DNA from: Culex pipiens pallens
Lineage: Eukaryota; Arthropoda; Insecta; Diptera; Culicidae
Direction: 5' to 3'
Assembly (NCBI RefSeq): GCF_016801865.2
Contig: NC_068937.1
Location: 97,487,982-97,551,981 of the forward strand
Length of the DNA stretch: 64,000 nt
The position numbers and the translations under genes are program-made. Shown in pieces: positions 25,001 to 35,100 of the stretch. A model generated the notes under the pieces. It worked only from the letters and a program-made list of their open reading frames with translations. It had not been told where the DNA came from and did no database searches. How positions within the stretch are numbered: the stretch's first letter is position 1; each line of letters opens with the position of its first letter.

Positions 25001-27910
25001 TTAAAATGCTAACATATAACCTTTCATTTGCATCCAGAGAGCTAAAATCGGCTAAAACAACAAAGAGTACTGAATTTCTGAGAAAAATAAATTACTTGGA
25101 CCACCCTAATGGCCAAATAAAAACATGTGTCCAATTGTTTGGGGCAAGGATTAACTAACCTTGCGTAATCTTTGGCCATATTTAAATTTTGTGTTTTAAC
25201 TTTCATCTGCAATTGGTGAAATGACACTTTTTGGTGTATTTTCACCTCTTTTTAGGAGAACTCGAGGGGAAGCATGAACTTTGGGGTCCCCAGAATCACG
25301 TGCACTTTGAATTTTTCAAAAATAGTTAGACAGGGCCGAATGGTGGTGAGATTTCCAAAAAAGTTTCCACGTGGTTTGTGGATGGTTCCCTAGTTTGATT
25401 GCATATTTATTTTTGTTTTTAATTTAAGGTGGAATAGATTTTCTTAGTTAGATATAATATACATTCAGATAGTTTTATCCATAAATGACACATAATGTCA
25501 TATCCGAAGATTTTTTAAAATTTCAATCTTAATTATTTCAGTTCAGTTGTTCCATGGTTTAAAAGCGATTTTTTAAATATTTTTAAATCTATAATTTATT
25601 TTTTTTTGTCTCTAGGCCGTGTTCCCAAATTGCCAGTTTTGCTTTAAATATTGTACTGTATACTATCTGTACACTGAAATTTAATAAATTCTCAATGTTA
25701 TTTTTCTAAATTAAAACATCCATTAAAAAGCAATAATATGACGATATTTCACGAAAGGGTTGCCAGATTTTCATAGTTCATGGCCCAACTTTAGTTCATT
25801 CAACCATCCTAGGGCTCGTGCATAAACCACGTGGCCCTTTAAATTTTCTTCCAAAACTTTTGCTATATAAATGCTAAGGCCTGGAAATTTTCTGACATTA
25901 AATTTGTAGTGTAAAAAACATACTTTACAAAGAAACTTTGGATGACCCCTAGGGCAGCGTCCATAAAAAAGGAACTTTAACCCTTTTCTTCCCCAAACTT
26001 TAAAAAAGCGCAATCGCAAAATCCCTTTTTTGACCAAACCCGGTTCCGAGCCGGAAAACATGATTTGGTCACTGTGGCCGTCGGGAAATCTGCTAAAATC
26101 TGCTTTTTTGAGACCTCAACTTTGACGATTTTTTGTCCATGCATTCTCAATGTTAAAAGAAGTTATTTTGCATCAATAGTTTTTCCATAAAAGACTCCAT
26201 GTTGCGATTGTTCACGCTCCATACAAAAACTATTTGACGGGGCACTATGACTCAGAAGATATCTTTTTAAGTTTCCTTAAGGCCGTTGCAAATATTTTTT
26301 GAAGTTTATGTCCCTCGACTCTGGCCAAAGTCGAGGGGGGGGGGGCGACATAAACTTTGAAAAATATTTGCAACGGCCTAAACATATAAAAAAAACATTG
26401 AAAATTAAAAAATATGTATTACGATGATTTCATTTTAAGTGATAACAAGTTGAACACATTTTTTTCGTCTACCTTTTTTTTCTCAAAAAGTTCTAATCAT
26501 AACCTACAACTCTACCGAAGACACCTAATCGATCAGAAAATCTATCCCATTTTTATGACCAGGCCCCAAAATTGTATGGTGGCTTGTATGGAAAAACTAA
26601 TGATGCCAAATTACTTCTTTTTCCATAGGATTGCATAGACAAGGTTTCATCTTAATAAAAAAATGACAGTTTGAAATTCGTGAAAAAAAATCTTCTTTTC
26701 GATGTAATTCAACTAACTTTATATGGAATATGTGAAATACAGAAACTATATGTAAATTTACACATTTTAATAGGTGATATTACACTATATTTCTGACAAT
26801 AAATTGTTGGCATTCCTAGATTATTATTATTACTGTTCAATGTAATATCTCATTTAAAAAATGCGTCATTTGTGGATATTGCCTAGTTGAACAGTATTTA
26901 CTAACTAGTAAAATTGTTAGATTACCCTGAAAGCAATAGAGCCTGTTAGTGTTTGTGACGGTGAAGCCCAAATCTACTCTCAACAACGCGGAAGCTGCCT
27001 GAATAATCTGACCCTTTCCAACTTTTTGCACCTTTCGGTACGAAAAAAAAATGCCTTCGCACAAAAATCCTGAATCTTCCTCTATTAGCTGGTCGTTCGA
27101 GCCTGAGCCAATAATTGAGACAAATCTTCGTCGCCGGTGAAATCGCGTTCATTTTCGCTCTAGTTTCCCTCTAGTTTTGTGCAATTGTTTTTTTCCGCCA
27201 TTATCCTAACCTTTTAAAAACTGATATTTGCTGCGTTGCCCTAGAAGTTTCCCACCCTCTGTATTGATTAATCGCAACCACAAACAAGGTATGTAGAGAA
27301 CGATTATTGAATGTTTGTATTGTTTTGTTTAATTGTTGTTGTTTTTTTTTCTTTTGTGTTTGTTGTTACTGTTTGCTCTTCTCAATTTCATCACTAGACA
27401 AAATTCTTAACGCTACTAACCAAAAGAATGTTAACGATTTCGATTTTTTTTATTGCTAACAGTTTGGTAATTTGTTTTAACGTCCTTGTTTTTGGTTACC
27501 AAATTTCACTAATCTTTCTCTGATTTGCGTCGCGCCCGTGTGTGAAGTGAAATGTTTGCACAACTATTTTCCCAACCTTAATTTATATAATAACGAATGC
27601 AATAACCGAAATGCCTTGCCTCTAATGCTCTCACGGCTGCAGCGACTAATGAATGTTCCTTCTTTGATTTTTGTCAACTTATAATTTAACACATTTTAAA
27701 CAGAATGATACCAAAATTGTCCAAACATTTCCCAAAACACTTTTCTCAATCTAAAAAAAAAAAACTCTGTAGCATAAACAATAGCATTCGTTTTTGTTGA
27801 ATTCAATTTAGTCAAATATTGTCTAAATCAATTCCTTTTGCAACTTTGTCATCCAAATACTTTAGGACGAAACACCGCAAGGATTCTTCGAGGACCATGG
27901 CCTCGGATAG
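13095..27910 (+). CDS. AP-1sigma: AP-1 clathrin adaptor complex subunit sigma (spliced, 5 coding exons, complete)
   Basis: This is the small (sigma) chain of the AP-1 adaptor, which links clathrin to cargo at the trans-Golgi network and endosomes. Joined exons 13095-13097, 13271-13449, 13513-13621, 13675-13812 and 27866-27910 give 474 nt, or 157 residues, against about 158 in animal AP1S proteins. All introns are GT-AG and all phases agree. Family hallmarks seen are [15 protein letters not shown] near the N-terminus, [10 protein letters not shown] in the middle and [18 protein letters not shown]. The whole chain is one longin-like small-adaptin domain. The C-terminus [14 protein letters not shown] matches the family's acidic ending. 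A start at the exon-1 ATG gives the usual MM-x-F beginning; starting at 13271 would lose one Met. The oddity is the 14,053-bp last intron, filled with repeats. Dgk theta lies downstream on the same strand. Identity is sure; the terminal exon choice is nearly so. Confidence 0.95.
13271..13449 (+). CDS. AP-1sigma: AP-1 sigma exon 2
   Basis: Preceded by ATTTCGCCAG and followed by GTTGGT. Encodes [12 protein letters not shown] through KIVYK and two bases of the next Arg codon. Codon use is GC-rich at third positions, unlike the flanking DNA. Confidence 0.95.
13513..13621 (+). CDS. AP-1sigma: AP-1 sigma exon 3
   Basis: Acceptor TTCTTGCAG and donor GTAAGT. Completes the Arg codon and encodes [12 protein letters not shown] to LDKYFGS, ending in phase 0. 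Confidence 0.95.
13675..13812 (+). CDS. AP-1sigma: AP-1 sigma exon 4
   Basis: Acceptor TTTTTTCAG and donor GTCAGT. Encodes [15 protein letters not shown] through AAQDVLQE in phase 0. If this donor is not used, the frame runs ten more codons ([10 protein letters not shown]) to a stop ending at 13845, giving a possible short alternative tail. Confidence 0.95.
13813..14440 (+). other. Possible retained-intron tail and alternative 3'UTR of AP-1 sigma
   Basis: After the exon-4 donor the frame reads [10 protein letters not shown] and stops at 13845. The next 600 bases have a T- then A-rich, repeat-free texture like a mosquito 3'UTR. This would give a shorter isoform with a different tail. I see no clear AATAAA, so this is inference. 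Confidence 0.3.
16168..16270. repeat. Hairpin A, 103 bp
   Basis: GGGCACATAA and its inverse at the ends; the centre shares CCCTTTCACACCTTATGT with hairpins B and C. Confidence 0.7.
16343..16487. mobile_element. Hairpin element B, 145 bp
   Basis: Near-perfect arms of about 55 bp starting CTTGACTTTTTTTTGATAAG, with a 35-bp loop. It is the reverse complement of C (16610-16754), with identical length. Confidence 0.9.
16610..16754. mobile_element. Hairpin element C, 145 bp, inverted copy of B
   Basis: Same arms and length as B, with the loop in opposite orientation. Pairing extends to 16604-16760 through the flanking TCATAT/ATATGA. Confidence 0.9.
17315..17571. mobile_element. MITE, 257 bp, copy 2 (TGGTACG family), inverted
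   Basis: The same inverted ends and exactly the same length as the copy at 8444, in opposite orientation. Flanked by TAA (17312-17314, 17572-17574). It lies in the AP-1 sigma last intron. Confidence 0.9.
17675..17824. mobile_element. Palindromic MITE, 150 bp, with poly-C tract
   Basis: Ends GGGACCATCCATAAACTACG and its inverse (CGTGGTTTATGGATGGTCCC). Solo pieces of the same terminus appear at 2507-2545 and 25365-25390. Confidence 0.75.
18167..20379. mobile_element. hAT-like element with internal 1045-bp tandem duplication (2213 bp)
   Basis: Ends TAGAGCGTCCAATTTCCCG and its inverse, with an 8-bp duplication CTTTTTTT (18159-18166, 20380-20387). Dense TTCCCGGGAA palindromes sit at both ends and at the central junction. 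Positions 18262-19306 and 19307-20351 are direct copies. Any frames inside are repeat products, not transposase. Confidence 0.85.
18262..20351 (+). repeat. Two tandem 1045-bp units, nearly identical
   Basis: By eye I found two base differences between the units (near 18808/19853 and 18814/19859), so the duplication is recent or an assembly artefact. Confidence 0.85.
20680..21075 (+). repeat. Degenerate tandem repeat, about 142-153 bp period
   Basis: GGCCATATTYTGAC-type words at 20682, 20824 and 20977 each precede a GGTTGATTCCAC-type segment and a TTGACCAT segment. Three diverged units. Confidence 0.7.
22804..22829. repeat. Isolated left end of the GGGAGCG MITE family
   Basis: TTA followed by GGGAGCGTTCATTTATTACG. 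No right end found nearby. Confidence 0.55.
24940..25108. mobile_element. Possible short element with TAGGGYGGT ends
   Basis: TAGGGCGGTGCA and inverse ACCACCCTA about 170 bp apart. No clear target duplication. Confidence 0.35.
26280..26379. repeat. Hairpin, 100 bp, with G-run loop
   Basis: AGGCCGTTGCAAATATTTTT and its inverse pair over about 40 bp, and the loop carries a run of ten or more G. Confidence 0.75.
27866..27910 (+). CDS. AP-1sigma: AP-1 sigma exon 5: last 14 codons and stop
   Basis: Acceptor AATACTTTAG. Encodes [14 protein letters not shown] and a TAG stop in the phase left by exon 4. It resembles the acidic D/E-rich, GL-ending tail of animal sigma-1 chains. The reading frame is only 45 nt, so it is missed by length filters. 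GC-rich transcribed sequence continues into the 3'UTR. Confidence 0.88.
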   Translation, partial: DETPQGFFEDHGLG

Positions 27911-28560
27911 AGAGGCCATCGCCAAGATCGGCCCCATCCAGCGCCCCAGCGAAAGCCAGTTGAATAAGTTTAACAGCACAATCACAGCACAGAACAAACA
28001 AAAGAAAGAATTAAAAAAAAAACACACACACACACAAAAGTCACACAATTTAATATGTAAGCAAGTAAACAGTGTAGAGATAAGGTTAACTTGTCACACT
28101 TAGCGTGTAAGATTTTAGGTTGTATGTTTATCGCGTTACCCCGACGGTGGATTTCAGACGGCATTTTTTTTCTTCGTATAACTTTCTTAGATTCTCACAA
28201 AGAAGAACCGAAATCTCATGATCGATTTAAGTTGCCAAAACGAATTAAATCTGTAGGATGTAGAACATATCAAAAAAGGGTTTCTTTTTTTTGCTTTCAA
28301 CGAATGCTTCAGACAACGCGGAAGGTTGTTCAGTACTTAAATGCGTAACAAAAAAGAAAACTGCATGGCTTCACAATCAAAACTTTTTTTTTCTTCCATT
28401 ATGTTTATTCCGAACCTAATTTTATTTTCAATTCAGTTGCTGAAAAAACAAAAAGTTTAAACTAGAGGATGCGTTCTTCACAAGATCTAATTCATTTGAA
28501 TGTGATAAGAAGTATTTTGATACCGACTCAATAAATAAAGTAAAGTGATCGCGTAACAGT
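27911..28560 (+). promoter_or_regulatory. AP-1sigma: AP-1 sigma 3'UTR with poly(A) signals
   Basis: A-rich trailer after the AP-1 sigma stop, with a (CA)n run near 28021. Two overlapping AATAAA hexamers lie at 28530-28535 and 28534-28539. The cleavage site is inferred to lie 10-30 nt downstream. Confidence 0.6.
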
Positions 28561-28647
28561 TGATAAAACCTTTTCTTAGTTTTGTTCTGAAAATTTGAAA
28601 GAAAATCCCACCAAAAATTAAGTGTCCACGTGTTTTTTTTTCTTCAG

Positions 28648-28742
28648 CTGATTGAAATCACGTCCGTCGCTGTGCCTTTCGAGCTGCTAGGTCATGGGAA
28701 AGTATTTTCGATGGGGTGACAATCGACTTCGATTTCACAAAG
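28648..28742 (+). other. Candidate non-coding or alternative exon, 95 nt
   Basis: A strong acceptor (TTTTTTTTCTTCAG) and a GTGGGT donor bracket GC-balanced sequence just past the AP-1 sigma poly(A) signals. One frame reads LIEITSVAVPFELLGHGK before a stop. It may be a Dgk leader exon; unproven. Confidence 0.3.
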
Positions 28743-28940
28743 GTGGGTAATAACTTAATTCGGAATACCATAAAAACCATCTGGTGTGCCTTCCGTGCAA
28801 CTATGATTCAGAAAAGACTCATTTAAGGCTGCCTGATTTTTTTCCTTCAGTTATAAGAATTATTATTATTTTATTATTGGCCCAGAAAATAAATTTCCTA
28901 TCTGGGTTTTCATGCTCTGAATAGAAGAAAATTATCGTAT

Positions 28941-29196
28941 TGAAGCGGAAAACGGAATGCATTTTCGGATTCTTTGGACAACTTTTCAGTAAGAGAAGTT
29001 TAAATAAATTTGAAAATAATAAATATTAAATGTTTTAGAATCATAATTCAAAAAAAAATCTTCAAATTATAGGCATTTTCAGTAGAAAAAACTTTTGATT
29101 CGTGCATCAAAGTCAGTTTAAAATGCAATATGAATCGATAATTTTATAAACAAAACTATTTTGCTTTTTGTTAAAAATTTATAAACTTCGTTAACT
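28941..29196. repeat. Fragment of the TACCGTAAA element family at the gap
   Basis: Matches 29770-30090 (GGAAAACGGAATGCATTTTC and onward), cut by the N-run. Confidence 0.75.
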
Positions 29197-29296
29197 NNNN
29201 NNNNNNNNNNNNNNNNNNNNNNNNNNNNNNNNNNNNNNNNNNNNNNNNNNNNNNNNNNNNNNNNNNNNNNNNNNNNNNNNNNNNNNNNNNNNNNNN
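29197..29296. other. Assembly gap (100 N)
   Basis: Exactly 100 N, the usual placeholder for a gap of unknown size. Repeats flank it on both sides. Confidence 0.98.
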
Positions 29297-29381
29297 GGGG
29301 TTGACATCTATATCTATATCACTACAGGCAGCTCGACCGCAGCCATCACCAGCTGTCAATTACGGCACCAGAACAAAAGGC
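29297..29381. repeat. End fragment of the CAGGGGG hAT MITE beside the gap
   Basis: Reverse-complement match to the right end of the elements at 11520 and 44421 (GACATCTATATC, GGCAGCTCG, GGCACCAGAACAAAAGG). Confidence 0.8.
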
Positions 29382-29546
29382 TAAAGGTTGGCTGATTTTA
29401 GCGTGACGTACTTCACGGATGAAGCCTAAATGAACAACAACAGGAAACCAGTTTAAAATGTTCGATTTTCAAAAAAAATGTTCATGAACTTAATGTATTG
29501 TAAACTGTTGCCAGAAAATATACTGTAATCATTCCGAATTTTGTGA

Positions 29547-30427
29547 TACCGTAAAACGGGGGGTGACTTTGATAGGTTTGCGATTTTTCCGCAAAATGAA
29601 GAGTACAATTAAAATACGTAAAGAATGGTTATACTGACCGTGGTAGAGAAGTGTTCAAAGCACCTCAAGAAGAACTTTTCATAAAATTTTGAATAGTTTA
29701 AAAAGTTAGTTAACTATAGTTAAGAAAATGTTGATGAAAGTCATGATGATTTTCTCAATGAACATCATTTTGAATCGGAAAACGGAATGCATTTTCGGAT
29801 TCTTTGGACAATTTTCCACTAGGAAAATGTTAAAAAAGTTTGTAAATAATAAATAATATGTGTTTTTGAAACACAATTAAAATAAAACTCCAAATTTATA
29901 AGCAAATTCAGTTGAACAAATTCCATGTAAATGTGAAAACTTGTGATTCGTGCTTCGAATTCGGTATGAAATGCAATATAAATCGATTATTTTATAAATA
30001 AAACTAGTTTTAACAAATTTCAAGCAAAATTCCGACTTTTTAACAATTTTACCTAAAATTTATATGTATTTTGTTAAAAAGTTTATAAACTTAACTTAAT
30101 ATAAACATTGATTTTTTTCTTAAAAACTATATCAGCTACTTTAGTGATGGTACATTTAACGTACAAATAAAGTTTGAACATCTTAAATATGATTTTAACA
30201 AGAAAAAATATGACTATCAAATTCACCTCGGAATTAAAACTAAGAATTTTTAACGTAACTATTTTTCTAAACACTATTGACAATTTTTTTTTTCCAAAAT
30301 AGTGCATGGACTTTGTGTGGCCTATCCCAGTACATGTTTTAAAAATATTAATGTTGAGAAAAACCTTACCTGTTGGAAAATATTCTAAAAACAAATTAAA
30401 TTCCTATCAAAGTAACCTAGGTTACGG
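29547..30427. mobile_element. TA-flanked element, TACCGTAAA family, copy 1
   Basis: The left end TACCGTAAAACG precedes GGGTGACTTTGATAGG; the right end keeps CCTATCAAAGT and a degraded terminus. It is the inverted counterpart of 47011-47946. No coding capacity. Confidence 0.75.
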
Positions 30428-30442
30428 TGCATGAAGCTTGAG

Positions 30443-30662
30443 TACCGTCATCTGGGGTGAATCGGGACACATGGGGCGAATTGGGACAGCAGTTTTAGCA
30501 ATGTTGCAGCCTAATATATTGATTTATTTTGAGTGGTTTCGGTTAGACCAGATTGAGAGCAACAAAATGTGTGCATTCATTTCCAAATTTGAAGCTTTTA
30601 AGTGTTCTAAAACGTGCTGTCCCTATTCAGACTGTAGTCCCGATTCGCCCTAGTTGACGGTA
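30443..30662. mobile_element. TA-flanked MITE, TACCGTCA family, copy 1 (220 bp)
   Basis: Ends TACCGTCATCTGGGG and inverse, each followed by repeated GGGGYGAATYGGGACA words. TA at both edges. Confidence 0.8.
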
Positions 30663-31199
30663 TTTTGTATGTTAAGCTTGAAATAATTTGTTTATTTTCT
30701 AAAGTTTTCTTTTTGCCCCTCGATTCTCGACCAACCAAGCCTTTAGCTAAAACTTTTTGTTTTATTTTGTGGCGTTTTCTGGTTTTTATTTTTAATCTAA
30801 AAATTTGAGAGATTTTGATTTAATTTTTACCGGAAATTCTATCTTAAAATCCTGATAAATCTCACTGAAACCTGAAAAAAAACTCTACTTGCCCATCTTC
30901 TATGAGGAAATATTTGAATAACCATCCTCTGTTCAATAAGTTTTTACCCAATTTTATGTATATTCAAGCACTTTTTATTCACACATTTTACGATCTTTCC
31001 CAAAAAGTTTTGCCCCTTCAAATCAAGTCTCCACCATGTGTGCCAACACAGGCCTTCTTTCTCCCTCTCTTTTTTGGAAAATGAGTGTCCCCCCTTGTGT
31101 GTGTGTGTGTGCGGGTGGGAAAACCTCCCAATTGAGAGTTCCATCGCTCTTCCTTTTCTACGCGCTCTCTCATATCTCTTTCTCCCAATTCCGTCACAT

Positions 31200-32058
31200 C
31201 ACACTGACTGCGTGTGTGATTTCGTGTGTGCGTGCACGGAACGGACGGACGTCGTCGAACACGGATGGTCGTGATAAAAGAAGAAGGCTGTTTCCGTCTG
31301 ACGCGGGTTCGTTTGTGAATCGTAATCTCCCCCGGGATTGTGTCCAGTGTGCTGGGGGGTGTTTGAGAAAAGGGAGTTGTTATTTTGTTACGGTGATTTC
31401 ACAGGTTCACACAGGTCGGAAAAGTGTTGAGTGAACGAAGAAGAGGAGGAGGAGAAGGAGGAAAAAGTGAGAGACACTCACGAGAGAGAGAGCGGAAAAT
31501 TCAAGGGAATAGTGAGTGACAGATGGAGCGACCAGTCACGGCGATAGAATCACACGGGAGCAACGCCAACACCAACAGTTTTCCAAGGATGGCGGATTAA
31601 GAGTGTTCAGGTCGGAGTGTGGAACACTAGCCAGCAGCACCAGAGCTAGTCAAAGCTAGCAGAGCACACTTGGTTTGTGCACAGGAAGAAAAAGTTGGGG
31701 AAAAAATCGTCGTCGGAACAGCGACGGAATTCGGGCTGTGAAGTGTGCAGGTCGTCAGCAGCAGGTAGTGTTGAAGTTGTGAAACCTCCCCGGACCATGA
31801 TGGATGAAGAAGCCCTCGCAGCCGTCAGCGCCGTCGTCACTTGGAGCCGTCCGTCGTTGGCCGGAGGAGTAGCGTGAGTCTGCCGTGACGACTGCGACGA
31901 CGACGACCACGACGACGACATCCCAGAAGACCACGGCCAGTTCCAGCAGCCGCCTCCTGGCACCGGCAGAGCAGGATCCGCAGAGCACGACGGCAGCGAC
32001 ACCAGAACCAGAACCAGAGGCAGCAGCATCTCATTGCATCGCAGCCGCGCAAAACAAA
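31200..32058 (+). promoter_or_regulatory. Dgk theta 5'UTR and probable promoter island
   Basis: GC-rich sequence with GAGA, CAG and GAC simple repeats leads straight into the Dgk start codon. A 26-codon upstream frame, 31797-31877 (MMDEEALAAVSAVV), would need to be bypassed by ribosomes. The transcription start is not resolved. Confidence 0.5.
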
Positions 32059-32170
32059 ATGGCGGGTGGTGAGCATTCGTTTGGAAGAAAGACATTTCAC
32101 AAGCCAACCTATTGCCACCACTGCTCGGACCTGCTGTGGGGACTCATCGGACAGGGATACATCTGCGAAG
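32059..32170 (+). CDS. Dgk theta coding exon 1 (first half of C1-1)
   Basis: Starts MAGGEHSFGRKTFHKPTYC and ends in phase 1 before a GTAATG donor. It supplies the first five zinc ligands up to YICE. The 5'UTR continues upstream in the same exon. Confidence 0.92.
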
Positions 32171-35100
32171 GTAATGGACCACGGAACGACGACCCGTTTT
32201 CCGGAACGAACCCCCCGAGACGGGGAGTAGTTCCGGAATGACTCGTCAAGATTCGTCAGCCAGCGGTGACTTCGCCAGGATATTCAAACACCCAAAATCT
32301 CCAGACTCTTCGTTCAAATCTTCATTTCTGCAAAGGGTTCGCGTCGAGAAAAAAAAAACCCCAGGATTTCCATCAATTTTCATCGTTGGCCATTTTTGCT
32401 ACTCATATTGGCCCCCCTCGTCTACCGCGCCCCCTCTGCCCCACCTCGTGCCCGTCTGGCCCAGGGCTGGGGGCCACCAGAGTCAGAGCCCCAGCTTCGG
32501 GGCGGCCGACGACGAAAGGAAAAATAATATTGATCTATACTCCCGAAATTCACTTCACACTCGCAGCAGCAGCAGCAGCACCGTGTGCCGAGTGTGTGTT
32601 ATCTCGAGCGCGCGCGCCCCTCACAAGAGAGTGAGTGACCGCGCGAGAGAGCAACTCGCGTTTCACGCACGCACGCACGCGACTTTGCCCACAAACACTA
32701 GCGAAGACAGAAAAACAGAGAGTGGCACACTTGGATTATTACAGGAGTGAGGAAACAGTTGCGAGATTCCACTGGTTGGAGTGAGTGGCGTCGCGCTGGA
32801 TGTCAATACGCACTCACGAGTGAGAGTGCTCACGGGAGAGTTTTCAAAGTGAGAGAGCGCGCGCACGCGAGTGCGTATGACATTGAAAAATGTTGTTCTC
32901 GAAACGAAAAATTGTGATTTTTTGGGGGTTTTGCGTACAGAATGAAAATGCTGAATCGAAGCAAGTAAAAAATTAGATCGTTTTGCATGGTTGTAAATAT
33001 CGTTTGTAGTGCTTTAAAAAAATCTATCAGAAAAAAAATCTCATCAAAAAGTGTTTAGTGGCCGCGGGACCGCTTCGCTCAAGTGGCCTCCGGCGTGAAC
33101 CACTCGAGAATATGTGCTGATGAAGAGGAAAAAAGAAAAAAATCTCGGAAGAAACGCGGAAAAGCGGAATCTCTTGCACACGAACTCAAGTGGAAAACTA
33201 CTGATGAAAAGCGCTGAGCCCGTCAAGTGTCTGGCCGTTTTTTTCCTTCTTGCTTGGAGATCGAGAGGGAAAAGAATCTCTTTTTCTTTTTTGAAAGGCA
33301 ATGTCCAAGGGGCATGAAGATGTGCCTCGAGGGGAGAGGTGGGGAAGGGACGGTTGGCCATAAAAGTGGAAATTGTTGAGATTAGAAGTTGGGAGGCAAG
33401 AAGACGAAGAAGAAGATACAGAAACGATGATGAGGAAAATGGACTGAAAATCATGCTGGCTTTGATCATATCGGAGGAAAAGTGGTTTAATGTCTTTGTG
33501 CAGCTGTCCGTTTGTGTGCGTGTGTGTGTGTGTGTTTGCTTCTTTAATTTTTATTATCAGTGTGTAGTGGATACGAGCTCGCTCGCTCTTCTTCGAATTC
33601 GCTAACGGATACACACATTGCTGGCGATAAAGTTTTATGGATTAAGCCGTTTTTCGTCGAGGAAGATCGAGGATTTGCAGCGGAATGAAGAAAAAGAGCG
33701 CAAATATGTGTGAATTGAGCCCAGATTTCGTTAAATATGTGTGAATAGATTAGTGCAAATGCTCTGCATGCTATTAAAACAAAAATTTAAATACGTGCAT
33801 TAGATAAAAATACACACAAAACACACACACACATGATTAGTTACGGAATGGATTAGTAGTATCGCTTTGGTTCGTAGTATTGGATTACTCTGATTATGGT
33901 AAGGTGTTTGTTTATCTAAGCGGAGAATACAATGCGGATGTCAACAATAGGGGTGTTGTAGATACTTTTTATCATTTTTCATTGTAGTAGAACAGAATTT
34001 GATTTCAATTTTTTTTTTACAATTTATCACATGTAAAAACATTATTATCGATTATTTTGCATTATGAAAGCCTTCAACATCACGAAATCTGTCTTAGTTG
34101 AACAACAGTTGCAGGATAAACTTTGCTTCCAACTCATAGATAAATGTTTGCTTTGCTCACCTGAGAAAAGGTTGTAAAATCACCTTGAACGGTAAAAATA
34201 ATGCCCCCCGCAACGTCTTGTACAACATTTGTTGGGTATTTGTTAGATCAGTTAAAAGCTAACTTTTCTGAAGTCGAAACTCCTCCTATTTCAGTGAAAG
34301 AAGGTAGTTGATATGACTCTCCAATGAGTCATGCATATTAAAAAATCTGGTCACCTGATCCCAAGGTTCAGCCACTTTAGTTATATTTATATACCCCCTT
34401 TAATAATGTCCAATCATTAATCATTAATAGTAAAAATTCATGCAGTTTTATTAAATTACAAATTCATGCCAAATCATGAATTTATAAAAACAGAAAATTG
34501 TTGAATCTTTCTTAATGTTTTTAACACACAGTTTTGCAATGTTTTTTTATATAGTTTGCAACTTTGTATGACCCAATGTCACCTCCAGACCCAATTTAAC
34601 CCCAGTTGACGGTATGTTTTTCCGGTCTGTAGCACCAAAAATTTTAAAATTTTAAAAGGTTCAAAAGTGTCAGATCTCTTTTAAAAAAATGCACATATAA
34701 AAGTTAAACAATTTTATTAGTACTAATAGTTTGTTGGGGAAATATACCCTTTCTAATCAAACACCTATCTTCGTCATATGGAGAGTTTGATGCTCGATTA
34801 AAGCTCCAAAAATACTATTTAGGTTATAAACTTACCAGCAACAGCACCGCCTCGAGTAAGCACGCAAGTTTATGCCACTTACTGGCCAAAAAGATCAAAT
34901 TTTATGCACTTTTGATCATAATTTCTATTTTGCGAGACCATTTCTCATCATTTTGGTGGCATCAGGGTTGCGAATGAGCGAGCAAGCCAGAAGCCGTGCT
35001 CGCTCATTCATGAGTTTTGAACACTCTTTTTAGCTTATTTAACTTTCAAATTTAAACAAAACTTTCAAGGAACGGTTTTTTTGAGTCTTAAATAAGCTGT

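Larger units (their letters stand above)
14441..27865. other. Body of the AP-1 sigma last intron
   Basis: No coding exon could be supported here. The intron holds the hairpin trio at 16168-16760, a 257-bp MITE (17315), a duplicated hAT-like element (18167-20379), a degenerate tandem repeat (20680-21075) and other repeat scraps. GC-richer patches at 21590-22030, 22620-22990, 23340-23490 and 26940-27290 look like promoter or leader sequence, but none has a supported frame. Confidence 0.6.

Noticed and set aside
31885..32058. Thr-rich N-terminal extension of Dgk theta
   Set aside because: The frame opens at a stop at 31870 and has no ATG before 32059; the Thr run comes from an ACGACG simple repeat.
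33044..33614. Overlapping 138-141-codon minus-strand frames
   Set aside because: Low-complexity frames opposite purine-rich leader-like DNA, with no domain.
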